Positions 1 through 9,196 of a DNA stretch of 64,000 nt are shown piece by piece. The notes under the pieces are model-generated. The model saw only the letters and a program-made list of their open reading frames with translations, did not search any database and was not told the DNA's origin. The DNA comes from an uncultured Clostridia bacterium (GTDB lineage Bacteria; Bacillota; Clostridia; TANB77; CAG-508). The stretch spans positions 124,001 through 188,000 of the forward strand of contig CASSLW010000002.1 in assembly GCA_949443285.1 (NCBI GenBank), read 5' to 3'. Every line of letters starts with the position of its first letter. Position 1 is the first letter of the stretch. Both the position numbers and the translations under genes were made by a program.

Positions 1-610
1 TGTCTTTTTCTTCTTTAGTCTTATTTATTTCTCTTCTTCCAATATAATTGTTTATATTCAATCTATATTCATCATTTACTTTCTTTACAGTTATATAATC
101 CTGTTTAACAATTCCATTATTTGATTTGCCCGTAGAAAGCATATCTGGAATTATATCTACTTTATATGTATCTCTATTCCAATTTTCCACTTCAAATGAT
201 ACTCTTTCACTTTCAAATACATTTTCATAATAGAATTCTCTAAAGTCTTTTACTGATGCGTACATCTCTTCTTTGCATTCATCTGTTAGCATATTATATG
301 CCTCTTCTAATTTTTGATTTTTGCAATTCTCTAAAAATTGCTTTATTGTACCAACTTCATTATTTAGTTTTGTTTTTGATAAACCTTCTCCTGTTAATAC
401 CGATTTATCTGTATTTATTTGTACTTGTTCGTTACTCTCACTATTTACATTGATAGTATTGTTTGTTTCGTTTTCTTCAATTTTTTCTTTGTTGGCTTTT
501 CCTACAAAGTAATTTGTTACTTGTAATATTATAAGAAAGAAGGCTATAATTATTATAACCCACCATATTCCTTTCCTGTTTTGATTATATAGTCGTCTTA
601 GATTATTCAT
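1..610 (-). CDS. Partial NTF2-like membrane protein, candidate VirB8-like T4SS component
   Basis: The frame is open from an ATG at 608-610, preceded by a GGAAGG ribosome site, to the left window edge, so the C-terminus is missing. The product starts MNNLRRLYNQNRKG, followed by one membrane segment at about residues 18-37 and a polar, Asn/Glu-rich linker. From about residue 75 there is an alpha+beta domain (FLENCKNQKLEEAYNMLT, then FREFYYENVF) that reads like an NTF2 fold. One N-terminal membrane helix plus an NTF2-like domain is the VirB8/TcpC architecture. The gene lies 28 bases downstream of the VirB6-like gene in a T4SS-like operon, which supports a channel-scaffold role. The family call is inference from fold pattern and context. 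Fold prediction of the complete protein would settle it. Confidence 0.6.
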   Translation of the reverse strand, partial: MNNLRRLYNQNRKGIWWVIIIIAFFLIILQVTNYFVGKANKEKIEENETNNTINVNSESNEQVQINTDKSVLTGEGLSKTKLNNEVGTIKQFLENCKNQKLEEAYNMLTDECKEEMYASVKDFREFYYENVFESERVSFEVENWNRDTYKVDIIPDMLSTGKSNNGIVKQDYITVKKVNDEYRLNINNYIGRREINKTKEEKD

Positions 611-638
611 AATTACTAACCTTCCTTCCGTTTTTATG

Positions 639-3335
639 TTAGTTTAAGTCTTTTTTCATTTTATTAAAGTCTTTTGCTAATCCCATTACTTCTTTAGCCG
701 CTACTCTTGCATCTTTTTCAGACATATTTTGTTTTTCTTGAAATCTTCTTGTCCATTCATTTTCCCAGTCTTTTGATTTTAGTCCTTTATATTCACTTCC
801 CATTTCATTTGCTGCTTTTACTACTGCTGCTCCTTTTGTATAATTGTCTACCTTGCTATTTTCTGATTGCATCATTTTTATTACTGCTTGCATATCTTTT
901 TGGTCTGTTACACCATTGCTATATAAGTTATCAAAGTGTCCATCTTTTTCAAGAATTTCATTAACTTCGTCTTTGTTAAAGTTAGCTCTAAGAGATTCTT
1001 TAGATTCTCTTTTAGCATTCTTAAGATCTTTTGCTTTCAGTTGTTCTTCATATTTTCTGCTATCATTGTAATCATTTGAGAATCCCTGTTTAAAAGTTTG
1101 TGGATTAAATCTTTGCGTCATTGTATTATCTACTTTATTAGCTATTCCTCTTGACATGCCTCCACCTATAGTTCCACCTAAGGCTCCACCACTTGCTGTA
1201 TAGCTCATTACTTTACCAAAATCTCCTTGTGCTGCCCCTGCTGCTAGCCCTATTGTTGTTCCTGCTGCTACTCCCATCATTTTTCCTGTACCTCTAATCA
1301 ATGTACCTGGTGCTTTAACAGCTGCTCTTTTTGCACTTTGTCCTATTCCACTCAATGTAGCTCCGCTAAACCTTTTAGCTTTTCCCCAAGTATTTTTTAT
1401 TGTTCCTTTTATCTTCTTTTTCATTGTTGGTTTAGATAAATTACTTGATTGTATCCTTCCTTGTAGAGCTCCTTCTTCTTGTTTTCCGTCTTGGCTCTCA
1501 AATGAATTATTTTGAAAATCGCTACTTTCGTTATTATTTTCTGTTGTTTCTGATAAGTCTTGTTTTGGCATATCAATTTTTTCTTCTTGTTGATCTGGTC
1601 CAGGTAGCATATCAGTATTATCTTTTAGCTGACTTTGTTCTATATTTTTCTCTTCCAAAGTATTATTCTGTTCTTCTTTTGAAGCTTTATTTCCAGCAAA
1701 TGCATCTTCAACACTAATATCGTTTTTAAATCTAGGCTTTTTATTGTCTGCTGAAGGAAGTTCTCCTGCTTTTCCACCTGAACCATCGCCTTTAAATTTT
1801 GGTGGCTTAGGTTTAAAAAGGCTTCCTGCTGCCATTGTTAAGGCTGCTCCTGCTGCCATACTTCCCGCTGTTGAAGATTTTTCAAATCCAAAGAAGCTTC
1901 TTAGTATTTTTTCTGCTGGTATCATAAATCCCATTGCAATTAAAGAATAGAAAACATTTGTTGAAGATAGTTCTATTGCTGAGGTTATTAAAACATAATA
2001 CAATAGTAAATGCATTGGTTGAAGTAACAAGTTGAATATATATTCTTTAAACCATTTGTCAAATCCTTGCGCTTTTCCATCTGAAATTTTATCTATTGGA
2101 TATGTTACAGCAACTAATGGTGCTATTAATGTTAGGAATGCCATATATAATACCCTTTTCATATATGTAAATATGAAGAATAATGTAAAGAATACCATTA
2201 TAACAAAACATATACCATATCCTATAAATTCAGTTCCCCAGTTTGTTAATTGGGCTTTTAATCTTAAACTTCCCATAAGGTTAGTTGGCCATACTATTAC
2301 ATCATTTCCATTAGGGCCTTTCGCATCTTTTGATATAACCTCTTCTCTTCCTGCTCCTTTAGCAAATTCAGCTAGCTTTCCATTTCCATCTTTATCAGTA
2401 TCTTCCATTTGAATGTAATAATTCGTCGTATCTATACTAGAAGATATTACTTTTGTTATATTATTTACTATTGCATTTGAAAATATCATTATATAATGTA
2501 CTGAAAACAATAGAAACATTCCTATTGCCCAATCTTTTAGCATTTCCTTGTATTTAGCTTTATCACTAGCAACTGTTGATAATAATATTCTTATACCTAT
2601 ATATAGTAACACTATCATCATCATTACCAATCCAATATTTCTTAATGACACATACCATTTACTTATTGTCCCACTTAATTCTTGTCCCAAATCTTGTGGG
2701 GAAGTTATTACTTCTTTTCCTTCATCTTCATAATAATAATATTCTATAATTCCGTCATTATCCTCATCCTTTGCTTTAATTTCTTTTCCTTCTCCAAAGA
2801 AATCAACATTAAATAACATTATTTTTCCTTGGAATATTTCTTCTGGACTAATTGAATATGCTGGTAAATACATTGTTTCATTTAAGTTGTCTTTTCCAAA
2901 GCTCATAGTTGAACCTATTGGCCCATCTTTTTCAACAAAAGCATCTGACAATAATGATTTTGTATAAAGTCCTGAAACCGCAGCTACTGCACCTGCAAGG
3001 AATAAGCCACCAACACCCGTAACTAATATCGCAATTGCTGCTGCCGCTGCCACAATAGCACCAACAATAGTAGAAAATATCTCCCACCAGTCCAAACCTG
3101 TATCTGCCTCCAGTAAAGCTTCTGACGTTCCCATAATCGATGAGTGAGCAATTTCTATAACACCATCGCCTAATGCTATAACTAGGGAAACAATTGGTGA
3201 CACTAATTTACCTCCAAATTCTACCATATCCATTTTCCCTAAAGATGGTTTAGATACAACAAATTCAAATACAAGTATAAATATGAGCACTATTATTATT
3301 TTAGTCCATATACTTTTATTCGTAAAAAATTTCAT
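639..3335 (-). CDS. VirB6/TrbL-like polytopic membrane protein of a T4SS-like locus
   Basis: The 898-residue protein has hydrophobic segments near residues 11-28, 88-125, 228-250, 268-290, 362-385, 390-410 and 437-475. Between the second and third there is a loop of about 100 residues containing acidic and YYYYED stretches. After the membrane block comes a long hydrophilic, Gln/Asn/Glu-rich tail interrupted by a Gly/Ala-rich stretch near residue 730, and a charged C-terminus. A multi-pass core with a long soluble tail is typical of VirB6/TrbL inner-membrane channel proteins of Gram-positive T4SS. It lies 14 bases downstream of virB4 on the same strand. Sequence conservation in this family is low, so the call rests on topology and position beside VirB4 and PrgI. 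Confidence 0.75.
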   Translation of the reverse strand: MKFFTNKSIWTKIIIVLIFILVFEFVVSKPSLGKMDMVEFGGKLVSPIVSLVIALGDGVIEIAHSSIMGTSEALLEADTGLDWWEIFSTIVGAIVAAAAAIAILVTGVGGLFLAGAVAAVSGLYTKSLLSDAFVEKDGPIGSTMSFGKDNLNETMYLPAYSISPEEIFQGKIMLFNVDFFGEGKEIKAKDEDNDGIIEYYYYEDEGKEVITSPQDLGQELSGTISKWYVSLRNIGLVMMMIVLLYIGIRILLSTVASDKAKYKEMLKDWAIGMFLLFSVHYIMIFSNAIVNNITKVISSSIDTTNYYIQMEDTDKDGNGKLAEFAKGAGREEVISKDAKGPNGNDVIVWPTNLMGSLRLKAQLTNWGTEFIGYGICFVIMVFFTLFFIFTYMKRVLYMAFLTLIAPLVAVTYPIDKISDGKAQGFDKWFKEYIFNLLLQPMHLLLYYVLITSAIELSSTNVFYSLIAMGFMIPAEKILRSFFGFEKSSTAGSMAAGAALTMAAGSLFKPKPPKFKGDGSGGKAGELPSADNKKPRFKNDISVEDAFAGNKASKEEQNNTLEEKNIEQSQLKDNTDMLPGPDQQEEKIDMPKQDLSETTENNNESSDFQNNSFESQDGKQEEGALQGRIQSSNLSKPTMKKKIKGTIKNTWGKAKRFSGATLSGIGQSAKRAAVKAPGTLIRGTGKMMGVAAGTTIGLAAGAAQGDFGKVMSYTASGGALGGTIGGGMSRGIANKVDNTMTQRFNPQTFKQGFSNDYNDSRKYEEQLKAKDLKNAKRESKESLRANFNKDEVNEILEKDGHFDNLYSNGVTDQKDMQAVIKMMQSENSKVDNYTKGAAVVKAANEMGSEYKGLKSKDWENEWTRRFQEKQNMSEKDARVAAKEVMGLAKDFNKMKKDLN

Positions 3336-3349
3336 AAGTTACCTCCGTT

Positions 3350-5299
3350 TTAGTTCTTATTTATTTTCGCTAATTGATTCAAATTCGTCTCTACAAATTC
3401 AAATTCTTTTCTCGTTGGTGTAATCTTCAAGATAGCCGTATCTGCGCCTACCTTTAATAATCCTTCTCCTCTTTGGCATGTAACTAAGAAATTAGCTTCT
3501 CCTTCTGAAAGTTTAAATACTTCTTTTAAGTATTGTATTTCAGATTTATCTTGTGCTAAAAATAGTTTCGTATCTGAGGATGTCAAAACAGCTTGTGCTT
3601 CTGGTTTTTCATAAAAGTCTTGAAATCTTTGAGAAATAATTGCCAAAGATACATTCCTTTTCCTTGCACGTCTTGCCATTTTATTTAAAAAATCTACGGC
3701 TTCTGGGTATGGAAGTAACATCCATGCCTCGTCCACTAAAACTCTTTTTTGTGTAGCTTTTTTCCTATCTTCACTATTTTTCTTAACAAATTTTTCCCAT
3801 ATCCATGAAAGTAAAATTTGTTGTGCCAATGGTCTTGCAAATCTTTCTTCCAATTGTGATATATCTAAGTTAATAAATGGGGCACCTTCTAATAACTCAA
3901 ATGTTGATTGTCCATCAAAATATGCCATTTGTCCATCATACTCTCTTATGTATTGTTTCATAACTTTCAATAAATAGCTGTAACTATATTGATAATCTGA
4001 ATTTTTATTTTCTTGTGCTTTTACTTGAATTCTTTTATACCAACTACCAATTGTAGGCATTGGTTTCTTTTTCTTAGTAAAAAGTTCACCTATTACAATT
4101 CCTTTGCTATCTTGTTCATATAAACTGTTTGGATTATTTGTTATCCCTAGTGCTGCATATTCTTCTGCAACTGCTTCGGCTATAATTTGTTTTGTCAATT
4201 CATTTACTTCTGAACTTCTTGTACTACCTTTAGCCATTGTAAGTAATCCTTGTGTTACGTCTTCTACCTTGTTTTCAACGTTTAATACAGTTCTGTCTTT
4301 TCCTGTAATTTCGTCTTTTATAACTTCTGTTTCTATATCAAATATATTTATTATTGTTTTTGATGTCGGACTTATTACTACATTTATTCCGCCCAAACTT
4401 TCAGCAACAATTGTATACTCACCTTCTGCATCTAACGCTAAACTCTCTATTCCCATTAATACAGATGATCTAGATACTAATGTTTTCATTGTAACAGATT
4501 TTCCTGCTCCTGATTTAGCGAAAATAACCATATTATAATTTGTTAATGAACTATGGAAATTGTCAAACAAAATTGGTGTTCCAGTTTGCTTGTTAAATCC
4601 TAGGGGTACTCCTGTTGGATGTCCTATTTCTGATGTTGTAAAAGGAAATACAGTTCCCATTGACGCTCTATCAAATGTATGTGGCTTGTCTATCTTTTTG
4701 TCCATAAGTGGAAGGTTTGTTTGGAACGCTTCTTCTTGTACTCCCCATGCTGTTTTTATTCCTACTAATGTTTTTGACATTTCAGATGCCAACATTTTTG
4801 TGTATCTATCTAGATCCTCTAGATTATAAGCAAACAACGTTGAGACAACTGTTGCTTCAAATAATTTATTGAAACCCGCCGCAATTTCATCTCTTAGTTG
4901 TTCTGCCTCAAATCTTTTTTGTGAAATTGTACTTTCTCTGTTTATATTTCCTCTATCTGCCGCTACAATTCTTTCGGTTTCTAATTCATTTATAACTTTG
5001 TTTAACTCATTTTGTGATCTTTCTTCTTTTATTGGATTTATATATATAGATGTATTAACATCTCCAAAAAGATACATGTCTCTGAATAACTCTGGGAAAG
5101 TGCTCATTCTTGGAAGTGTTGAGACAAAGAAGCTTCTTGCATATCTTTTTGTGTTAGATATTATTTCTAAATGATCAATATTTGAAACATCAATTCCAGA
5201 TGGTGCTATTAAGTCTTTTATTGTGCTTTTTCTTAAAAATGTTGTTTCTTGTTCTTGCTTATTAGCAGTTTCATTTTGAACTTTTTTATTTCTCTTCAT
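3350..5299 (-). CDS. VirB4-family T4SS ATPase (ATPase-domain polypeptide)
   Basis: The 649-residue cytoplasmic ATPase powers assembly and substrate transfer in type IV secretion systems. The Walker A motif AKSGAGKS is at about residue 262 and the Walker B region RVLVDEAWMLL at about residue 520. It is followed by ISQRFQDF (sensor-like), and the C-terminal region has the usual GEGLLK loop. It contains ISPTSKTIINIFDI after Walker A, which aligns without a gap to the reconstructed second VirB4 in this window. The start overlaps the preceding gene by 14 bases, suggesting translational coupling. The N-terminal portion is short because the canonical VirB4 N-domain appears to be supplied by the upstream gene. 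Confidence 0.92.
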   Translation of the reverse strand: MKRNKKVQNETANKQEQETTFLRKSTIKDLIAPSGIDVSNIDHLEIISNTKRYARSFFVSTLPRMSTFPELFRDMYLFGDVNTSIYINPIKEERSQNELNKVINELETERIVAADRGNINRESTISQKRFEAEQLRDEIAAGFNKLFEATVVSTLFAYNLEDLDRYTKMLASEMSKTLVGIKTAWGVQEEAFQTNLPLMDKKIDKPHTFDRASMGTVFPFTTSEIGHPTGVPLGFNKQTGTPILFDNFHSSLTNYNMVIFAKSGAGKSVTMKTLVSRSSVLMGIESLALDAEGEYTIVAESLGGINVVISPTSKTIINIFDIETEVIKDEITGKDRTVLNVENKVEDVTQGLLTMAKGSTRSSEVNELTKQIIAEAVAEEYAALGITNNPNSLYEQDSKGIVIGELFTKKKKPMPTIGSWYKRIQVKAQENKNSDYQYSYSYLLKVMKQYIREYDGQMAYFDGQSTFELLEGAPFINLDISQLEERFARPLAQQILLSWIWEKFVKKNSEDRKKATQKRVLVDEAWMLLPYPEAVDFLNKMARRARKRNVSLAIISQRFQDFYEKPEAQAVLTSSDTKLFLAQDKSEIQYLKEVFKLSEGEANFLVTCQRGEGLLKVGADTAILKITPTRKEFEFVETNLNQLAKINKN

Positions 5300-6476
5300 C
5301 TTTTTCCTCCTTTGGCTTTCTTCCTCTTTTTCTCTTCTCTATATTCTCAGTTGCTCTTTCTGCTAAGTCTTCTCCAACTATATTTGCATTTTCTTTTATA
5401 ATTATTCTAGCCATTTGCTCTATAAGAGCATCCATTTCTGCTTCTTTTTCTCTTACTCTCTTTTCTTCTTCTCTTTCTTCCATGGCTTCCATAACTAAAT
5501 CGTTTGCTAATCTTTGTGCATCTACTTCTATCTTTTTATCTATTTCTTTCATTCTCTTTTCTAAAACATTTGGTGCAGTTGTATACATTTCGTCATATCC
5601 TGCTCTTACTGCTTTTTCTAAGTCATAAACCTCTGCTTCATCTCTATTGTATGCAGCATATAATAGTTCTACTAGTTCACTTGAATTTAATACTTTTCCA
5701 TTTACACCACATACTGCTAATGAGTTAATTATATTTTGAGCTTTTGTATATAGTTCTGAAAATGCCATGCCGCTAATTTCTTCTTTTGTCAAATTATTTA
5801 TATCTTCTGGTGTGTAATCAATTATCACATAATAGTATTTTCTTAATATATTTCTATTTAAACTCATTCTTTGAGTAGAATTTATTATATCTAATCCATA
5901 TTCATATAAGTTTCTTTCTCTTGTTACTTCTAGTCTTGCTTTATTTAATTCTTCTTTGCTATATTCTAAACTTTCTTTTTTTGCATATTCCATTTGCTTT
6001 TTAGCTAGTCTGTCTTTTATGTTATTTACCCTATCTTTATATCTTAATATTCCACTTTCCAAGTTAACTGTTCTTGTTTGTACATATAATTGTATTGGGT
6101 GTCTTATTGTGTTTAGAAATTGCATAAATCCCTGTTCTACACTGTTTTTTTCTAACCCTGACATCAAGTCATAATTAACACCTTGACATTCTATTACCAT
6201 TAAAAATTTATTTCCGTTTTTTCTTACAATCATATTGTCTTCAATTTTGTCAAATTCTAGAAAAGAAAATATTGATTGTTTGTTGTATGTTGTTTGATTA
6301 ACAGTATCTTTGTTTTTCCCTTTACCTTTGCCTAATTCTATTTTTTGTGATGTTGTCTTTTTTTCCTTTTTTGATTTTGTTAGTAATATCAAAAAAACTA
6401 CTACTAACACCATAAGTATTGAACCCAGCACTGCTAGAACTATCATAAGCATATTTGTTATTTCATCATTACTCAT
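5286..6476 (-). CDS. Membrane-anchored VirB4 N-terminal-domain-like protein
   Basis: The product has 396 residues. An N-terminal membrane helix (about residues 9-31) and a basic linker lead into a domain beginning SIFSFLEFDKIEDNMIVRKN that resembles the N-terminal region of VirB4/TraC ATPases (recognition of LMVIECQGVNYDLMSGLEK and YVQTRTV). The C-terminal 90 residues are Lys/Glu-rich and probably coiled coil, ending in a basic KRKRGRKPK patch. It sits directly before the VirB4 ATPase with overlapping ends, and the second module at 28.3 kb repeats the same two-gene arrangement. I infer that VirB4 is a two-chain protein here, with this chain tethering it to the membrane. No enzymatic motif is visible. 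Confidence 0.65.
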   Translation of the reverse strand: MSNDEITNMLMIVLAVLGSILMVLVVVFLILLTKSKKEKKTTSQKIELGKGKGKNKDTVNQTTYNKQSIFSFLEFDKIEDNMIVRKNGNKFLMVIECQGVNYDLMSGLEKNSVEQGFMQFLNTIRHPIQLYVQTRTVNLESGILRYKDRVNNIKDRLAKKQMEYAKKESLEYSKEELNKARLEVTRERNLYEYGLDIINSTQRMSLNRNILRKYYYVIIDYTPEDINNLTKEEISGMAFSELYTKAQNIINSLAVCGVNGKVLNSSELVELLYAAYNRDEAEVYDLEKAVRAGYDEMYTTAPNVLEKRMKEIDKKIEVDAQRLANDLVMEAMEEREEEKRVREKEAEMDALIEQMARIIIKENANIVGEDLAERATENIEKRKRGRKPKEEKDEEK

Positions 6477-6816
6477 CTTTTGTTTCCTCCTTTAGGTATA
6501 CATATATTTTATTTTTTTGCATTTTGAATTTAAACCATCTTTTTATTACATCGTCAATTGCTTCTCCACCTGTTTTTTCAGTTATTTTAAATCTTTTGCT
6601 ATCTGGCATTTTTAAAGTTCCTATGCAAAATCCAATTCCACCAAATATTAATACAAACCATATTCCTATTGCTTGTAATCCTATTATACTAAGTATAAGG
6701 TAAAATAGTCCTCCTACTGCTGCTCCTATTCCTGTGTATATTAAGCCTTTTATTGAAAAGACATAGAGAATTCTACTTTCTCCTTTATAGTCTCTTGGTA
6801 TTTCATGAATTTGCAT
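6469..6816 (-). CDS. PrgI family T4SS membrane protein
   Basis: A protein of 115 residues if translation starts at ATG 6814-6816, which has AGGAGG at good spacing. An upstream in-frame ATG at 6849 has no such site. It begins MQIHEIPRDYKGESRILYVF, typical of PrgI proteins, followed by two adjacent membrane helices (about residues 20-65) and a short charged tail with a KRWFKFK motif. PrgI proteins precede VirB4 in Gram-positive conjugation loci. The stop overlaps the next gene's start by 8 bases, and a sigma-A-type promoter lies 51 bases upstream, so this is the first gene of the PrgI-VirB4-VirB6 operon. Confidence 0.88.
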   Translation of the reverse strand: MQIHEIPRDYKGESRILYVFSIKGLIYTGIGAAVGGLFYLILSIIGLQAIGIWFVLIFGGIGFCIGTLKMPDSKRFKITEKTGGEAIDDVIKRWFKFKMQKNKIYVYLKEETKDE

Positions 6817-6866
6817 TATTTTTCCTCCTTTGTTTGAGCCAAATCTCATAATTTCTCTTATTTATA

Positions 6867-6895
6867 ATTATAACAAAAAAATGCAGAAATTGTAA
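6867..6895 (-). promoter_or_regulatory. Predicted sigma-A promoter of the prgI-virB4-virB6 operon
   Basis: Reading on the minus strand, TTACAA and TATAAT are separated by exactly 17 bases. The -10 hexamer is perfect and the -35 is a weaker match. Confidence 0.6.
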
Positions 6896-7001
6896 CTATT
6901 TTGTGGAAAAAAGTTGCATTTTCTTGAAATTTAATATTCTTTTAATACTTCCGTAATGTCTGCTTAATATTACATTTCTGTTACACTTTTATTACAAAAA
7001 A

Positions 7002-7036
7002 ATAAAGGTAGAAAATTTTGTGTTTTCTACCTTTAT
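7002..7036 (-). terminator. Rho-independent terminator of the pilin-like transcript
   Basis: A 14-bp perfect stem (7002-7015 with 7023-7036) and a 7-base loop is followed on the minus strand by TTTTTTTG. It lies just after the stop of the 7051-7410 gene and separates it from the prgI operon. Confidence 0.85.
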
Positions 7037-7050
7037 CTTATATTTTCTTA

Positions 7051-7410
7051 TTATGATTGAACACCTGTAAAGAATTGGTATATAACTTGTGCAAATGCTG
7101 ATGCTGCAAATATTAAAGCTGCACCAATTACATATGGCATTAATGTTTTTTTGTAGTCTGCTTTTTCTTCGGCGCTTCCCATCATATATTTAATACCAAT
7201 TATAATTAATACTATAACTGATAATACAATTCCTACTACTTGAAGAATTCCTATAATGTTATTTCCTACATTTGCTATTTCTGTAGTTCCTTGTGCTCCC
7301 GGATTTCCTGGTAAGTCTGTTGGTGTTAACGCAAATGATGTAACTGTTACAGAAACCATCATAATTGCCATTAATACTATACTTACTATTTTAACTATTT
7401 TTTTGTTCAT
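7051..7410 (-). CDS. VirB2/TrbC-type pilin-like protein (paralog 1)
   Basis: The 119-residue protein has an N-terminal signal/membrane helix (about residues 7-27), a short Pro/Gly-rich extracellular stretch, and two further membrane helices. The helices are joined by the loop GIKYMMGSAEEKADYKKTL, followed by PYVIGAALIFAASAF. This loop is shared with the three neighbouring paralogs and is characteristic of VirB2/TrbC-like pilin subunits in Clostridia. The gene has its own sigma-A promoter and terminator and so is monocistronic, unlike the other three copies. It could be the major, highly expressed subunit, but that is inference. Confidence 0.78.
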   Translation of the reverse strand: MNKKIVKIVSIVLMAIMMVSVTVTSFALTPTDLPGNPGAQGTTEIANVGNNIIGILQVVGIVLSVIVLIIIGIKYMMGSAEEKADYKKTLMPYVIGAALIFAASAFAQVIYQFFTGVQS

Positions 7411-7485
7411 AATAGTATCTCCTTTCTATTTTCTTATATTAAAAATCTCATTATACGAGAATATTAATAACACTTTTACATTTCT

Positions 7486-7514
7486 ATTATAACATTCATT
7501 TTTATTTTTTTCAA
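7486..7514 (-). promoter_or_regulatory. Strong predicted sigma-A promoter for pilin paralog 1
   Basis: On the minus strand TTGAAA, a 17-base spacer and a perfect TATAAT are followed about 75 bases later by an AAAGGAG ribosome site and the ATG of the 7051-7410 gene. Confidence 0.8.
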
Positions 7515-7542
7515 CTATTTTGTCACAATTTGGTACTTTATT

Positions 7543-7890
7543 TTATAATCCTTGTGCAATTTTATAAATTATGTCTGGTACAACAGAACCTGTAAATACA
7601 ATTGCTGCACCTATTACATATGGCAATAGAGACTTTTTATAGTCTGCTTTTTCTTCTGTACTTCCTAACATATATTTAATACCTATCACTAGTAACATTA
7701 ATACTGATAACACCACTCCAACCGTTCGTATTATCCCCAAAGTATTATTTCCCATTATTTTTATTGAATTGTCTACATTGGCTGGTTGACCACTTGGTTT
7801 TATATCTGTTGTTCCCCAAGCATATACGCCTACATTAATTATCATTACTATGCATATAAATAAAGCCATTATTTTTATCATTTTCTTCAT
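7543..7890 (-). CDS. VirB2/TrbC-type pilin-like protein (paralog 2)
   Basis: This 115-residue paralog has a signal helix at residues 5-24, then TDIKPSGQPANVDN, then two membrane helices around the loop GIKYMLGSTEEKADYKKSL and a terminal IIYKIAQGL. It is the last gene of a three-gene unit (8492, 7904, 7543) with 13-24-base gaps. It is closest in sequence to paralog 1: both have NxxNxxGIxxxVGxVLSV before the loop. The likely role is a pilin or pilus-base subunit of the T4SS-like locus. Confidence 0.75.
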   Translation of the reverse strand: MKKMIKIMALFICIVMIINVGVYAWGTTDIKPSGQPANVDNSIKIMGNNTLGIIRTVGVVLSVLMLLVIGIKYMLGSTEEKADYKKSLLPYVIGAAIVFTGSVVPDIIYKIAQGL

Positions 7891-7903
7891 CTTATCACCT
7901 ACT

Positions 7904-8467
7904 TTACACTTCTGAGAATAATTCGGCTACTAGCTTCCAAATTCCAAAAGCTCCAAATATAACTATGCATCCTATTACATATGCCATTAGAGTTTCTTTT
8001 AGCTCTGCTTTTTCCTCTATACTTCCCATCATATATTTTATTCCTAGAAACATTCCTACTAATATAGCTGCTATTATTCCTACTCCTAAAAATATATTAT
8101 ACAATATATTTGACGTTTTTTGTAATTGTCCTTGATTTATACTACTATTTTTTTCTCCCCCTGATATAAAATCTTTTCCGTCATTCATATATCCATCTAT
8201 TGTATCTGATGATTTTCCTGTGTATTGTTTTCCTTGTTCTTTTAATTTGTCAGATGTACTTCTTGATTCTTGAGATGTAGTTTTTGTTCTGATATTTTTT
8301 TGTTCTTCCTCCCCTTTTTTTATATCATCAGCAACTGTCTGTGATACATCACCTAGTGTTCCTCCACTTCCATCTTCACAATATCCAATATTAGGGATTA
8401 CTACATTAATAGTAACTATCATACATAATATAAGTAAAACTTTTATTATAATATTTGTTTTTTTCAT
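7904..8467 (-). CDS. VirB2/TrbC-type pilin-like protein with extended ectodomain (paralog 3)
   Basis: At 187 residues this is the longest of the four copies. A signal helix (about 7-28) is followed by about 80 hydrophilic residues rich in Lys, Glu, Ser and Gly. The conserved two-helix unit then follows with the loop GIKYMMGSIEEKAELKETL and AYVIGCIVIFGAFG. The extra soluble segment is absent from paralogs 1 and 2 and could be exposed outside the cell. It is the middle gene of the operon from the promoter at 8993-9021. Confidence 0.72.
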   Translation of the reverse strand: MKKTNIIIKVLLILCMIVTINVVIPNIGYCEDGSGGTLGDVSQTVADDIKKGEEEQKNIRTKTTSQESRSTSDKLKEQGKQYTGKSSDTIDGYMNDGKDFISGGEKNSSINQGQLQKTSNILYNIFLGVGIIAAILVGMFLGIKYMMGSIEEKAELKETLMAYVIGCIVIFGAFGIWKLVAELFSEV

Positions 8468-8491
8468 TTTACCACCTACTTTCTATATATT

Positions 8492-8947
8492 TTATGATGG
8501 CATATTATTAGCTATTGCTGAAATAATTTGAATAACTGTTGTTATTCCAAATACCATTATTGCGCCAATTAAATATGGAAATAGTGTTTTTTTGTATTGT
8601 GCTTTTTCTTCTACACTTCCTAACATATACTTTATTCCTAAAATAGAAAATGTTGTTACTGCTAAAACTGATGCCACTGACATTAGTGCTCCCATCATTT
8701 TACTTCCTGCTTTCGCTAGTTCATTTCCATTCTTCACATCTGTTGTACTATCTGGCTTGTAATCATTTGGATCAAAATTACCTGATCCATTGCCTGTTAT
8801 CTTATTGTTATATTCTTCTGTAATTTTTTGGTCTTGTTCTCTGAAATTTTTCAATTCATCTGCATTCGCATAACAAACAGTACTCATACAGCAAACGGAG
8901 AACATCATAATAAATAGAATTATAACTATTAACATATTATTTCTCAT
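8492..8947 (-). CDS. VirB2/TrbC-type pilin-like protein (paralog 4)
   Basis: This 151-residue protein is the first gene of the three-gene pilin unit. It has a signal helix (about residues 5-26), a 50-residue hydrophilic stretch (RNNMLIV start, then NADELKNFREQDQKITEEY), and the conserved helix-loop-helix with GIKYMLGSVEEKAQYKKTL followed by FPYLIGAIMVFG. Its upstream sigma-A promoter is near-consensus. Four divergent copies of one pilin fold beside a single VirB4/VirB6 set is unusual. Heteropolymeric or alternative pili are a possible reading. Confidence 0.75.
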   Translation of the reverse strand: MRNNMLIVIILFIMMFSVCCMSTVCYANADELKNFREQDQKITEEYNNKITGNGSGNFDPNDYKPDSTTDVKNGNELAKAGSKMMGALMSVASVLAVTTFSILGIKYMLGSVEEKAQYKKTLFPYLIGAIMVFGITTVIQIISAIANNMPS

Positions 8948-8992
8948 ACTTTTCTTTTCTCCTATATTCTCTATAATTTATCCATTACTATA

Positions 8993-9021
8993 ATTATAAC
9001 TTATTTTAATATTTTTTTCAA
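8993..9021 (-). promoter_or_regulatory. Strong predicted sigma-A promoter for the three-gene pilin operon
   Basis: On the minus strand TTGAAA, 17 bases, TATAAT. It is nearly identical to the promoter of pilin paralog 1, suggesting coordinated expression. Confidence 0.8.
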
Positions 9022-9196
9022 CATTTTTCGTATTATCGCTGAAAATACCATAAACACACTTGCTATTTCTTATCTATTATGTTAAACTATAATTTGTGGC
9101 AATTTTATTAAAGCAGTTTAATTTAAGTGCTTTTAAATAGGAAGGAGATTACTATTGCCAGTAATATAAAGTCAAAAGATTATGGAAGAAAACTCT

